Of a stretch of DNA of 64,000 bases, positions 1 through 12,947 are shown one piece after another. A program made the position numbers and the translations under genes. The notes beneath the pieces were generated by a model, which saw only the letters and a program-made list of their open reading frames with translations, had not been told where the DNA came from and did not search any database. Source of the stretch: Eonycteris spelaea (Eukaryota > Chordata > Mammalia > Chiroptera > Pteropodidae); assembly GCA_003508835.1 (NCBI GenBank), contig PUFA01000022.1, positions 8,990,001-9,054,000 of the forward strand, written 5' to 3'. Position 1 is the stretch's first letter, and each line of letters starts with the position of its first letter.

Positions 1-3000
1 GAAAGCACATCATGTCTCTTGACTAATTGCTGCAAGAACTGATGAGACAGAGAAATCGGTTCAGCTGGATTTGGGGGAAAAAACTACTTTGGGTAAAAGG
101 AGGGAGCCATGCTGGAGGGAAGACCACACAGCGCACTGGAGGAAGGTGGCAGGTGTGGGAGCAGAGAGGAGGGCTGTCCGGAAAAAAGATGCTTCCAGAC
201 TCACCTGGGGCGCTTCTGAAAATGCAGATTTCTGCTCCTTCACCCTCTACTGAATTGTGTTTCCTGAGGAGCCTGGTTAACTCCTGCATCCCGGGTGCTG
301 CTCTCCGGAAAGCTTGGGGAGTGTTTCATAAGCTCTGCTCCTCCTTTCTCCGGGGTCCTTATTTCTGCAAAGGTTGAGAAAACTGGGAGAGGATTCTGGG
401 AAAGTGATCAGATCTTTGCGCTTGGGGCCCGAGGCCATTCGCGAGACCCCTGAGCAAGAACATCCAAACCGAAGCAGGCTTTGAGAAAGGGAGCGGATCG
501 GTGTGTTTCTGAAAGTTCACTGAGAAAGCACTTGAGACTGACTTTGTCATAGAAGCGAATTGGTCTGGTCTACAACTGATAGAGTGAGTCGGCGGGTAAA
601 TATAACGCCCTGTCTGTCGGTTTCCACGTTGTCTGCTGAGAGAGAAGCAAGGGAGGCTATCATTCTGGTGTCTGGGAGAAGGAGGATGGAGACTCAGCAC
701 CTGTATTTGAATCTACAGGACCTTGATACCCACTTGAATGGTTATCGTACTCGAACGAATAGGAACTCGAAGGGTGGTATGCATGAGTGATGAGCTCCAG
801 GGTAAACCCCCTTCTACTTTCACGAACGGCAGCTAAAGTATTTTGGATTTATTTTTAGAATAGGGAGAAAACAGCCTTCCCGCAGGAAGGAGTAAGACCT
901 CAAGGAGAAAATCTTAGCTAGCTGCCCTCTTCTGTCTACGTGGCCTCAAGCAACACTTGAACACACTGGTCACCACGATTCGGTGCCAGGGATGTGGGCA
1001 GGAGTGCCCGGGGGAAAGAGAGCTGAAGAAAATTATTACCATCAGATTTGCAATGTTTCTATAAAATATTTTTCTCCTTCCACTACCAAAAAAAAATGCC
1101 TGGGCTACACTCGTATCTTTTGAATTTCAATATCTGCCGTTGAAGCCTGAGCATGTGGTGACAGCCACTTGCTGGCAGCACAGGGGGACAGCCAGTGAGA
1201 ACACTCGTTTTTAACTAGATGCTTAGTGAGAAGCCTGCTAGAATTTGTTTACTCATGGATTCCCATGCCCCCACAAGTTAGGGACTGCTGTCGGAGTACG
1301 AGGGATTGTGCACAAAGGAACATTTTAAAGCCATTTTTGTTCCCTCTTCAGAATTGGAGCAGTATGAGAAGTCCATGAACATAAGTGCTTAAAGGTCACA
1401 GGCAGCCAAAACCATGGCAAAGAATCAGCGCAGTGGGGTGTCTGGGAAGTCCCTTAGGCTTGCCGTGGCCTCTCCCCGTCTTCCTGTCCCTTTTCCTTCC
1501 CCTGGCTCTTCACACTTCCAGTACTTGGGCACGTCCATGTGCCAGTCTGCAAATATGCTTGTGACTCGCAATACCTCATCTAGTACCGGGTACAAAAGGA
1601 ATTACTTTGCAGATCGTGATGATACCTTGGGTATAATAGCTTTCTATTTTTTTTTTTTTTCTGTTTGACTTTCATGGATTTTAACTATCTTTGAGAGGCT
1701 GCTGAAGGAAGATGTGCCTCTTTCAAATTTTTTAGGCCACATAGATTTGCTGAGATGTATTCTAGAATTAATTTCTCTTTCATGATGATTTTTTAATTAC
1801 AAAACTAACACATGCCCATTAATAAAAATCTTCCCTCAGAACTTGAAATGTCTTTGTATGTATTGAGTATCTCTAGAAGCTTGTAGGATTTTTCATAGTC
1901 TTGGTGTTCAAAAGGTCCATTAGGACAAATGTCTCAGCCTCAGGCGAGCCCATTCAACCTGAAGACAGACCGTTTCTTTAGCTCGGGAAAAATTCCTATC
2001 CGGTCTTGGATGGTTTGATCCATCATCTCGCCTCTTGCCATGCTTTCAAACTCCCGCAAGGTAGATAGATTGTTAGCCATATGGATGTATCCTCTGTGTC
2101 TCTTCTCCCATCTTTTAATGCCTTTATCGCTTCTTTATTTTGTGAGATTTTCTGAACATTTCCATTTTGCAGTCATTTTACATTTCTAGACGTTTTCTAG
2201 TTTTCCGATGGCTCCTTTTTTCATAGAAGCCCATTCTTGTTTTGCATTCCAAATATTCTAAACAGCGATAGCTGTGTATGTCTGTCTGCCCCCAGGAGAG
2301 CAGCAGTCTGACTGCTCTGTGAGAGGCTACCTGAGGGCGGACAGCCTGACTGGTCTTCGAACGCCTGAGAGGGGCACACTGGACACCTCGACCTTTGCCA
2401 AAGAAAGGGGGGCTTCTTTCTGTGTTCTTGGATGTTTAACGCCTCACGCCCCTGCCAGAAAGATCCCCGAGGTCCAGAGTCAGCTCCTGGTCTGGTCTGC
2501 CTCTCTCCATCACCCTCCTCAAAGGCCTTTCGAAGGCACGCCGCCCCCTTTCTTTGAAGCTTTCTTTGGTTCTGTCCAGCAGGCAGACGCCACCTCGGCC
2601 AGCTTCCGGCTGTGTGAGGAGTGGTGTGACTCGCACAGCTGTTTCAAGTGCCACATGTGACAGAACGGCCCTCACTGGTGCCCCTCAGCCTTTCCTGCCC
2701 TTCGTGTGGCTCCTCACGCCTCTTGGAAGGAGCCACATTTAACTTGCCTTTGGTAGCCGGTAACTATTTCAAGCTTCGTGGGCCAGAGATCTCTGTTACA
2801 CGTACTCAGCTCTGCCATGGTAGTGTGGAAGCGCCGTAGCTAGGACGTCCACTTTCGCACTGGAATCCGCACTGGAATGCGAATTTCTGAGAGTTTTCAC
2901 ATATCAGGAAATATCGTTCTGATCATTATTTTTCCAACCATTTAAAAGTGTGGCAGCTCACAGACAGCGCATATCACGGGCAGGGCGCTAGCCCGATTCG

Positions 3001-4524
3001 GGCCGTAGTTCGTGGACCCCTGATCTAGGGGCAAAGTCTGCAGCTGCCCGTCAGCTTGCGTGTTTCTGTTCTTGCCTGTAAACGTGGACCGTTTCCTCGA
3101 GCATCCCGGAAACGTCGCGATAGGCAGCAGGTAGTCACACAGACCCGATGTCAGGGGACAGCAGCCGTCCACCCCGCTCCTTGGGCTTCTGCCTCCTCAC
3201 AGCTCACTTCAGAGCATTATGCTGGAAAAGCCCAGCTCGCGGAAACGACTGGCCAGCCAGCTCACCAGTTAAATGTGCTGCCCTAAGCTTGTACTGTGGC
3301 GGGATTTCTTTTCTCCTTAGTGACATTTTCTAGATGAATCTGGCCTGGCCGAAGGTACAGCTCAGCCCCTTCTGGAAAGCACTTTGGCATTCTCGTCTGT
3401 TCGGCAGTTGGACTGTCACACTGGCTAGGTGCTTGTATTTTTAGACATGTTAGGTTGACAGCCATGACCTTCACTTGATATCGCCAGCGCTGCCCCATGG
3501 GTGGTTCTACTGCTTTGTACACTTTGTGCTGTGCCACGGTGTGCTGTGAGGGCGGTGACGTCGGCAGGAGGGGTGGAATTCGACCGCGTCCTCTGCCTGG
3601 CAACGGCCCCATCGCATTGTCCCGACGCGGTTCTGTCCGGGCCTCAGTGAGCAGCGGTGCAAGGTGCAGGCGGCCACCCCCCCCCCCTTACGCAATCTTG
3701 AGAAAACTGTAGAACCGCTGAACCCAGGAGCCGTGCCTGTGAGGTGGCGAATCCGATACCTGCATTGCCGGATTGCTGGAAAGAGTCGTGGAAATCCTTG
3801 GCGGTGGCATGGCACATGCTGGGCCCTCAGATGGCAGTTGCCTCCTCCTTGAACCCAGAAATGAACGTAGCAGAATAGGTCACATTTAGCTGGCTTCTTA
3901 GGATGGGCGAGGCATAGCTGCTTTCACTCAGTTACCCTCACAGAGGCTAACATCGACCCCAGCTGAAGAAACGTAGAGGTAAATAAGTTGTTCAGAATCC
4001 TATTAGGAAAAGGAGTAGGATCTGGGACCAGACGGCCTGACTTGGGTCCGGGTGCTTAGGGCTGTTTTGCCTCTAGAACTGTCCCATGACCTTTACTGAG
4101 AAAAGTTGAAGCTTTAGCCTTATGTAAGGCTTTCGCCCGCAGACACACTCCATTCCTGAGTACGCCAGGCACGCCTGTCACAGCTGTACGCTGGTGCTCA
4201 ATTACAGACATTCGAAGATATATCATCACCTCACCAGAAAACACGATCGTCCTAAACTGGCCCTCTTAGGATCCAGTCTGTAGGATCCGGGAACTAATGT
4301 ACAGGCCCACACTCACGTAAAACAGCATCGGGCTGGGCCCTGCCAGGGAAGCAGGGCAGACACAGTCCAGGCGCTTTATGTCAGTGGTGATCTTGTGAAT
4401 ATTTTCACTCACTTGTCCAGAAGGCGGACACATTTACTCAGGAACCGACTGGACTCTAAGGAGCCTAATAGAAACGAGCTGCTGAATTAGCAAATTACAC
4501 TCGCTGAGGCGGTTCAACGCTTGG

Positions 4525-4539
4525 CCAGTAGATGGCGGC
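4525..4539 (+). promoter_or_regulatory. Consensus CTCF motif in NOCT intron 1
   Basis: CCAGTAGATGGCGGC fits every position of the core CTCF consensus CCASYAGRKGGCRSY. It keeps a CpG near the 3' side of the motif, so it may be methylation-sensitive. Binding is predicted, not shown. Confidence 0.6.
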
Positions 4540-6329
4540 ATAGGCTTGCCTCTTTCAATGACACTTTCCTGTGACGTCTGTCGTTTACGGTTTTTGTGTA
4601 ATTTACTCGCGAAGGTTTCCTCGGGCCCAAGGTTGTTCAGCTCGGCCGTTTCCCAGGTGTGTACCCAGATAATCTTGGCTTTTGTTTAGTGTTTTGTTTT
4701 CAATTCGAGTTTTCGCCAAGCCACCGTTTCAAGAGGCTAAGCTCAAACTAATGATAAGAGAAATTACTCGCAGACTGAACGGTTTGGGCAAACTCAAGAA
4801 TAAGCAATTGCTGAGTAACTAGAGAAGCAGTATGGGGAGAGCAGTGATTTCTTAGTACCGTGGGGCTCTTGAAATGGTAGTCCGGGCAGAGTGGGTCCCA
4901 GCTGTCAGGGTTCCCATCCAGCATTCTAGTTATTGAAAGGGTTTCATTTCGCTCTAACGCTGGGCATTCTTGGGGCCACCTATTGCTTTAGAAATATGTC
5001 ATAACTGGTAGTTAAAAATAAGTATTTACCCTGTATTTTAGTCATTAGCCCACTTCTCTTTTGCTTTAGGAAAGTAAAGGGATGACTTAATGGGGCAAGT
5101 TTACATTCTGCTACTGTATTTCTGGAATCTAAATAATCAAAATTATCTGGCAAATCTTTAAAGGCTTTTGTAAGGCTAAGAAGACTTATTTATTCCTATA
5201 AAGTAAAATAGCAGTGAGGTATTAATAATAATGCACAGAATGAAGGTATCCAGTTCTAAATGTTTTGGAAATATGCTTATAGAATTAGGAAATGTCAAGA
5301 AATGGGAGTGGTGTTGCTAAATGAATAACTAGTTATAAGAAATAAAGCTATTTTGACCTGCCTATTTCCTGTATAATTATATAATGTGTATCACATTGAG
5401 AAGGATGACTGGCACTTTTTCTAGTGGCCCAGCTAGAAAAACTTTTTGAGGAAAAACCAAATACATTATGGGGTCAAATCAAAAAGACCCATATCCAAAC
5501 ACGCATAAAAGTGGACCTAGAAGCTAGTATGAGTTCCAAATAAAGTTTGGCAGAGATTTCATCAAGATTTTATATTTAAATTACCAGCCCGTAAATTATT
5601 TGTGCTATCTTGCCTCAGGGAATTGGCTTTCAGTATTGAGCTGTTCTGAACCTTTGACAGTCTTTTTAAAGCTCTGAATAGCAATCCCTATTAGGGCATA
5701 CAACTTCAGTAGAATGGCTTGAAATATTGGAATCAGACAGAAATTTATGTGTGAAAAGAATTTTTTTAATGGTCAGTACTCTAAAAGAAAAAAAATGTTA
5801 ATGTTTTAAGAACAAGTAAGAGATGATAAGAATTGTCACTAAGTTACTTCTTCATTATAACAACGGCATAAGAGTGGCCACCTCCTAGGATTGTGATGAG
5901 TCATTTGAAAACACACTCAGGCAAGCAGAATTTGTGATGGGGCACATATGGCAAGCAGCACATATATAAGCATCCAGTAGCCATTAGCTGCACTGTCACG
6001 GGCGTCACCCTAGGATGGGGGAGGGGAGGAAGGTGCCATACACCTTCAGCCTTTTGTTTCCAAAATTTAAATAAATAAGCCTTGCTACACTGCAGTCCTT
6101 AAGTGTATCTAAGCCTTGGTACAGTATTAAAAGTGTAACAAATAGTATATGAAGTCTTTATAGTGTTCACTTTTAGTAATTAATTCCCTAGCCTGGGAAT
6201 TAATTCATTTGTCAAAGTCTGCATTCCCTCTTGAGATCCCTCTACATCCTGCTTGGCATTTTAAATTTGCATACATTCAAGTCTCTTCATTGAGATGGAC
6301 AGTTCTGTTGATTTGGCCAAATGCATGGA

Positions 6330-6870
6330 GTCACGTATCCACCATCTAGGGCTGTACAGAGTGGTCCCATCACCTTAAAAAGGCCCCTGGTCAGCCACCA
6401 CTCCCTCCCCCAACCCCTGACAACCACCGGGCTATCTAGTTTTGTGTTTTCCTTAATGTCATTGCAACAGAGCCATACAATGCAATTTTTAGGATCTGTC
6501 TGCTTTCACTTGCCACATGCATTTGAGATTCACCCACGTTTCATGGATGACCCTTGCAAACCAGCAGCTTGTTCCTTTTTCTCGCCGGGTAGGGTTTCCT
6601 TGTGTGCATGTACCACGGTCGCTTACCCATTCGCATGGTAAAGAGTGTCTTGGTTGTTTGCAGTGCGGGCAATTATTAATAAAAGTGCTGGTAAAGACTT
6701 GCGCACACAATTTTCCATGTACATAAGTTTTCCGTTCACTTCGGCAAACACCTAGGGGCATGAGCTCTAGGCTGCACAGGAAGTCTATGTTTAGATTATT
6801 TTAAAAAAAAAAAAAAAGCTTGCCAAACTGCCTTCCAGATTGGCTGCACATGAGACGCAATAAACAAGAG
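6330..6870 (-). mobile_element. Old L1 3' region fragment
   Basis: Read on the - strand this resembles the 3' UTR of mammalian L1M elements (the TGTGGTATATCCATACAATG-like portion and surrounding blocks). It is strongly diverged and ends near an A tract at 6800-6816. Confidence 0.6.
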
Positions 6871-7179
6871 TTTGCGAAAGATTGGTATTGTTCCTTGTGT
6901 AAATATTTGATAGACTCACCAGTGAAGCCATCACAGCTGGGCTTTTCTTTGCGGGGAGGTGGAACTTATAGTTCAGTATCTTTGCTGTGCTAGTTGGACC
7001 ACTGTCACAGAACCGAGGGGAGGGAGGAGGAATGTCATAGAGTAGCGAGGTTCTTACCTGAATTTCAGTAGCCTTCATGAGTAAAAGCTTCTCAGCTTGC
7101 CACCTGCCTTCTTCAGTCTATATCCAGGGAGCTGAATCAGTTGGCTTTGACACTTCTGTCCAGGGTTACGGTTGCTTTT

Positions 7180-7930
7180 TGGGGAGAGGATCTGCCTGCT
7201 TCCTCGGGCTTCCCTCTCCTCTGTCACCCTCATTAGCAAACAAACGTGTTGTTATAGCTTCCCAAAGCACTCCTGCCTCCATCTCCAGCAACTACTCCAT
7301 TTCTCTCCTCTGTGGGGGCAAAATTTCCTCAAAATCCCTCTCTCTTCTCTGTCCTAATTCCTCTTCTCCCCACAAGCCCACTGAAACCCAGAAATCAGTG
7401 GTGAGAAAGCCGCTGAAGTCTTCCACGTTGCTAAAGCCACATCTGTCCTTGAACTTCAGTAGCATCTGACACAGGCGGTAACGACCTTGTGGATGAAACA
7501 CTGACGTTACTTTGTTTCCAAGAGCATCAGACTCTTCCTTACTTCTCTCCAACCCTCTGGTCATGTCACCTTTGCAGATTTTCACCTCATCGTCCTCACT
7601 CTGCCCCAGAGCTCAGTCCTTTGACCTGTTTTCTCTCTAAACTCACTTGAGTTTCATCTGTCCACTAACATTTCCCAGATGTTTGTTTCCAGCTTGTACC
7701 TCCCCATCCCCCAAACGTCAGTCATCTCTTAAGTGCCAAACCAAACCCCTATTCTCTGCAAGCCCACCAAGTCTCCCTAACAGTGACGGCACCTTCACCC
7801 CGCAGCGGCCTTGGAGGCCTCTGACTGCTCCTCTCACAGACCGCATCCAAGTCATCGACAAAACCCAGCCACCTTGACCGCTGCTATCATTAGTCCAAGC
7901 CAACGACTCTTTTCTCCTCTGACAGGTTTC
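7180..7930 (-). mobile_element. CR1/L2-like LINE remnant
   Basis: A long pyrimidine-rich segment on the + strand (CTCTCC, CCTCTG and similar blocks) looks like the complement of an ancient L2/CR1 LINE body. It leads directly into a clearer L2 segment. Family assignment is tentative. Confidence 0.4.
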
Positions 7931-7979
7931 CTGTGTCTGCCACCAAAAGTATAGTGTGTTTTTAATACATCAGCCAGTG

Positions 7980-8520
7980 AGATTTGCACTTAATGTAAAC
8001 CAGATTCTCCTGCGTGGAATTCTCCTGTGGCTTCCCATCCCAGATAAAGGCTCAAGTCCTTATCATGGCCGCTGAGCACCCACCACCACCACCGCTTCCC
8101 CGTCCTCTCCGACCTCACCTTCAGCCGTTCTGTCCGTCACTGACCTCCTCAGCCTTGCCGAGCACCTTCCTTCCTCAGGGCTTTGTTCTTCCATGACTCT
8201 CTGTAAGACTTACTGATTTCCTGACCACCCCAGGCCTTGGCTCAAAGTCCGTCTGTGAGTGAGGCCTCACGGAGCGTCCTGGGGAAAGTGGGAGCGCCCC
8301 CCTCGCCAGCATTCCCCATCGGCCCTTTCTCCGTTATTTTTCTCCATAGCACTTTTTACCGTGTGAGACTCTGTCAGTCTTTCCATTACCTTTTCTGTCT
8401 CTCCCCACTAAACACAGCTCCATGAGGACGGAGACTGGAGTCTGTTCACTGATCTATCTCGAGGGAGCTGGAGTCGTGTCTGGTGTCCAGTGTGCGTCCT
8501 CGTGTCTGAGGGACTGAGGC
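7980..8520 (-). mobile_element. L2 LINE fragment
   Basis: On the + strand, CTCAGGGCTTTGTTCTTCCA, later GATTTCCTGACCACCCCAGG and AGCTCCATGAGGACGGAGAC correspond to the complement of the L2 3' region. Confidence 0.6.
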
Positions 8521-9752
8521 AGAGGATCGCGGTGGCTACTTAGGGTGGACCAGCAAGGTGGTTTGGTCAGGAGTTAGAGCTTCGGACCTTAAGTCCTGCC
8601 CTCTGAAGTCGTTTTCTTGTTGCCCTCCTCCATCCTGACTGTTGGAACCCTCATCATGTCCAGCCTGTCCCACACAGTAAGCCCTCAGGTTTTCTCTCCC
8701 TAGTTCTAGCGTATCAATCTTTTCCCAAACACTTACGTTCCTGAGGGAAAAGATCGGCATGTGTTTTATTGGTAGGAAGCGCCCTTCCCTAACTCAGAGA
8801 ATAGGGAAGAAGGTAAAGTTAACGTACTATACAGACAGATTCCCCCTGAGGACTGTGAGATTAGGTTGAGACCGTCACCCGGGAGGGTAAACTTAGAGCC
8901 GTGAATAAACCTCGCAGTGAGGACAGCCTGGCACAGGGGGCCCGCCGTTGTCCAGGAGGGTGACTAGTGGCAACGTCTTTCAGGATTGGGCCTGGTTAGC
9001 GTCATTCTCTCTGCCCTAATTGCATGCTCACGACGCAACAGGCTGATTGGTTAATCAGCTTCCGCTGCGGCTTCTAACCCAGATGCACATTCCAGATGCG
9101 ACATTATGATCTCTTCACAAGCCCCCACTCTAAAGCCACGTAAGCAAGGCTGGAGAGTAGTGGCACAGCTCAGTATGGAACTGGGACTGGAACTGGCCTT
9201 TTGATGCCCATGGTACTTAGTACTTCCCATGCTGCAGCTGGTGCGTCATCTTTTTTGCTGCAAAGTTTTGTCTTTCGAGGGTAGAGTTAATTTTTGAAAA
9301 CCACAAAGTCTTCCAGAGGCCAAGTCATGAATAAGATGGGTGATCAGGTTTCATAATCTACTATTGGTCCAAAATGAGCTGGCTTCAACAAGAATGTTTT
9401 CCCTGAGCGTCGTAGCTAATAGTCTAAAACGCACTTGTAATCTGAACCGAGAAAGGAGAGCAGGGCGTGATGGAATGGGAATGTCCATTCACTCCATCTC
9501 ACAACCACACAGCAGTCTCAGAGTAGCCATGCCGATACCACACTACTATATGATTACTGGAAACCATACTAATACTACCACCATTACTCATGGTACCGAA
9601 GGCAGCTTAAAATTTTGTTAAGTGAATTTGCTTTTTCTCATTCTGGTCACTGCTTCGCCTCCTACTAAATCTTCGTATGTTCATTGTTTGATCACATAGC
9701 CATTACATATTGTACTCTTTTATCCTCATCCAGACTTGAATTTCTAAGAAGC

Positions 9753-9840
9753 TGTTTGTTTGTTTGTTTGTTTGTTTTTGCCTGCAGCACCTGGTCTTCC
9801 TAGGTGGTCTCCCATCCAAGTACTAACCAGGCCCGACCCT
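9753..9840 (-). mobile_element. 5S-rRNA-derived SINE, 5'-truncated copy
   Basis: The segment 9781-9840 is the complement of 5S rRNA nucleotides ~59-119, followed on the sense strand by an A-rich (AAAC)n tail (9753-9780). It shares the CCTAGGAAGACCAGG variant with the other two copies. Imperfect direct repeats at 9746-9758 and 9843-9855 (11 of 13 matching) may be target duplications. The body is 5'-truncated and so lacks most of the internal promoter. Confidence 0.8.
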
Positions 9841-9924
9841 GAAAGTAGCTGTGTGTTTAAGGCTCCCCACCAGTTCGTAGGCCAGTGTCTCTCTGGTTGT
9901 TTTACTCTGAAGCTTGTTCTCTAG

Positions 9925-9987
9925 TTCCAGGGCTGGCAATTTTCTGAAAAGGGTTAGATAGTAACATTTAGTCATCCTGACACGCAT

Positions 9988-10025
<38 letters not shown>

Positions 10026-10105
10026 TAACCCTAAAAACCATCCTTAGTTCAAGGGACTGTACAAAAATGCCTCTGGCTGCAGTTTGCCAACCTTTGCTCT
10101 AATAG
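9925..10105. mobile_element. hAT-like DNA transposon remnant with internal (GT)n
   Basis: The ends CCAGGGCTGGCAA (about 9927) and TTGCCAACCTTTGC (about 10084) are imperfectly inverted, and the interior has the AAAGGGTTAGATAGTAACAT block typical of a common mammalian hAT element. A (GT)n tract at 9991-10022 lies within it. Confidence 0.5.
9991..10022 (+). repeat. (GT)n microsatellite
   Basis: About sixteen uninterrupted GT units. Confidence 0.95.
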
Positions 10106-10509
10106 TGTCCTCCAGGGTTCCTGGAGTCAGTATTCCAGTTTTGCTGCGTATAAAATCCTTGGTTCACACATAGGTGAGAGAGATATATATACATATTTAT
10201 CTCAAATATGTGACTTCATTTTCTTCTGGTGTAAAACATTGCAGTTGAAATCTAGTGATGCTCTAATTTTATTTTCCTTATTAGTTACTTGCTGTTTTTG
10301 CCCAAGGGATTTTTTCTCTTTTTCTTTACAGTCCAGTTGGTGTTGGTCATTCTGGGTTGATATTCTCAGGTATGTGGTGTGTTTTTTCAATATGGAGTTT
10401 CAAATATTGTTTTGTTTTTAAAGTTTTTTTTTAATAACACAAAGCTTTATGCATTGATATTTGAAAATATCCATGATACATGTTTTTTAACCTTAAATTT
10501 TTTCTTTTA

Positions 10510-10770
10510 AACCATTTTTTTCCCAGCTTTGAGATATAATAAAAGTTATAAGTTGTACCATGCAATGTTTTGATATACGTATAAATTGTGAAATCACCTC
10601 AATCACACTAACATGTCACCTCACGTGGTTATTGTATGTGTGTGAGAGAGATCACTTAAAATTTACTCTCCAAGATTTTACGTATATAGTACAGTTATTA
10701 ACTATAGTCACCATGTTGTATATTAGATTTCCACAACTTAATTCATCCTGCACGACTGAAACTTTGTACT
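10510..10770 (-). mobile_element. Old L1 3' region fragment
   Basis: The block ACTATAGTCACCATGTTGTA with flanking TTGATATACGTATAAATTGT matches the complement of L1M-type 3' UTR sequence. Confidence 0.55.
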
Positions 10771-11633
10771 CTTAAAAGTTTTCTTGATTTATAGTTTTTA
10801 GTGTTTGGTTCATTTCCATGCATTCGTTTTCCCGCTGTAAGAACCCCTGTTATTCCATATGTTGGATTTTCTTTGCTTTAAATGAGGACATATTTGCCAG
10901 TCTCTCTCAAATGCTTCATCCTCATTTCTTAGTTTTCTAATTCTGACTTAAGCCATTCTGCCATTTTCTGAATGACCTTCAGCTCATTTTGCAATAGAAT
11001 AGAGTTTTGATTTGCTCTCTGGGCATGTCTTTCTGGCATGCTTTCATTGTCGAAGAGGTGTTATTCTGTTCCAAAGTCTCTATTTGAAGGTTTTTCTAAG
11101 TTTTTAGAAGGAAACTTAGTTCAGGGCGGTTTTCTGACCTCACAGAACTCCTCAAACCTTGGACTCCCATTGGACTCCTTTTTTCACCGTCATATTCACG
11201 TGATACTTTCTTTTGTTTTTTTTTTTTAATCACAGTAACCACCCACTCAGCTCACAAAGATAATGTCAACAAAAGGGTGTAGAGCAATCCTGTTGAAACT
11301 GAGCTACAGTGAGCTAGTAGTTTACAGAGCCTGACAGGTGTCAAATACTGCTGTTTGTTTCAAATGTAACGTATCCCATGGTGCCCTTGTGAGTCTGCTG
11401 TGGTGCCCATGACACTTTAGTCTACAGTGTGGGTGATGCTGATGCTAATATGGAGACCACACTTGAGAAACCACTAGAATCTCTACTTTAAAAAAAAAAA
11501 GTAGAAGTACAGAAGATTTTCAGAGTTGTACTGCCAGCCAAGAAGAAAATTTCTTCCTTTGGACCATTTGCTCAGACAGGCAAGCAGACTGATTTTAAAA
11601 AAAGAATTTAATATTAAGATTAGTTTGGAAACA

Positions 11634-11685
11634 GGTGTGTGTGTGTGCGTGCACGTGTGTGCATTTGTGCATGTGCACGTGCGTG
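11634..11685 (+). repeat. Degenerate GT/GC-rich simple repeat
   Basis: Alternating purine-pyrimidine GTGTGTGCGTGCACGTGTGT sequence, with two incidental CACGTG hexamers. Confidence 0.8.
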
Positions 11686-12947
11686 AGAAGGAATAGCCTT
11701 GCTTACTAATGCATGTACACTTAAGTGTGTGTTGTGAAAACTATGTGTTTCTTTGCCTGAATCTAATTTTCTGCTGGGGGGAAAAAAACTAGCACTGATG
11801 AAAAGAATGAACAGAGAGCATGTCTGCATGCTTATTGACCTTGATGTTCAAAGGACATCTGTGGTAAATACTTGATTTTGCTTTTGTGACCTGCCTCAGT
11901 GAATTCGATTGACTGCTAGTTTCAGACAATTAGTCTGCCAAATAATGTAGTTTATACAGAAAACTGTTTTTTGAAAGAGGATACAAATGTGGCAGGGAAA
12001 CCCAGATTCCTCCATACAGAGATTCATTATGCACAGAATCTTTGGCGATTGTTCCAAGATTTGCCCCTAATTTATAATGAAGAAATGGTTGACCTCGAAA
12101 AGAGCAATCACCTGCTCACGATGAAGTGACAGGTACAACTCCCCTCTTTACTTGAAGGTTGTGCCTGTTCTTATATAATCTATTAGGCTAGAAAGCAAAG
12201 CACTAGAAAGTGTACTGAAGACTGTGCCTCCCGCACCTCTCCTCACCCTCTCCCTTCCAGGACCCCGGGAAATGTGGGTGACTGTCTTTTACCCACTTCT
12301 GCCCCTAGCCCCTTTTCTGATTAATAAAAAGTCTGGCAGTTGATGTTTGATTATTGACTGTATTGCTCAGTGAGCCAGAAAGCCCTGATTTACAGGTAAC
12401 ATTTAAGAGGAATGGGTGTGGGCTGAATCCAGCTGTTTCTTTTCACAGTAGAGGGACCTGGATAGATGACATGGCTAGAGCAGCAGCCTGCTACACCCTG
12501 ATCTCTTCTCTGGGATTAACACGGGCTTTCTGACATCTGGCTCTTTACAGGTCTTCAATTCTTATTAAAATATATAGATAAAACAATGTGGATTTCCTTT
12601 AGCGGTGCTTTTCTATGACTGGGTTTGTAAGTTATAAAGACAAATCCTAGATTAGAAGAGGCCATAAGATTAAGGTATTTTTGTCCTTAAAAGATTACCT
12701 TAGTTAATCAGAAACCAGTTTTAACAGTAGTATTTCGATTACCTGCCCTAGTAGGAAGCTAGAACCTGGAAACTCCGTCCGTCCGCCTCTGGACTTGGCT
12801 CTGTACGTGAACAGGGCAGCACCGCCCTAAGCTGAGCTCTGGCTTCCATGCACCGGGCTTCATCTTCTAGTTGAGCTGGGTGAAAACAGAAGAAAGGCGG
12901 GCGAAGGAGCCGAGTGTGTAATTGTGCTTTCCTCTCCTTCCCTGTAG

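Larger units (their letters stand above)
1..12947 (+). other. NOCT: NOCT intron 1 (3' portion)
   Basis: This is the stretch upstream of the NOCT exon 2 acceptor. Human NOCT has a long first intron, so exon 1 and the promoter are taken to lie off the left edge. No open frame here resembles the nocturnin leader or any other protein I recognise. The intron holds old L1, L2 and hAT-like remnants, one truncated 5S-derived SINE, (GT)n tracts and a consensus CTCF motif, each listed separately. Between about 1 and 6300 I see mostly unique or unclassifiable sequence with a CpG-richer patch near 2.9-3.9 kb. Assignment as intron rests on the acceptor at 12946-12947 and on human gene structure. Confidence 0.75.

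Noticed and set aside
2274..2660. 128-residue open frame in NOCT intron 1
   Set aside because: The sequence has no recognisable domain, no good splice framing, and opposite-strand frames overlap it in the same GC-rich patch. I treat it as chance.
9781..9840. 5S rRNA gene
   Set aside because: It is a truncated, diverged copy with SINE-specific changes and an A-rich tail, so not a functional 5S gene.
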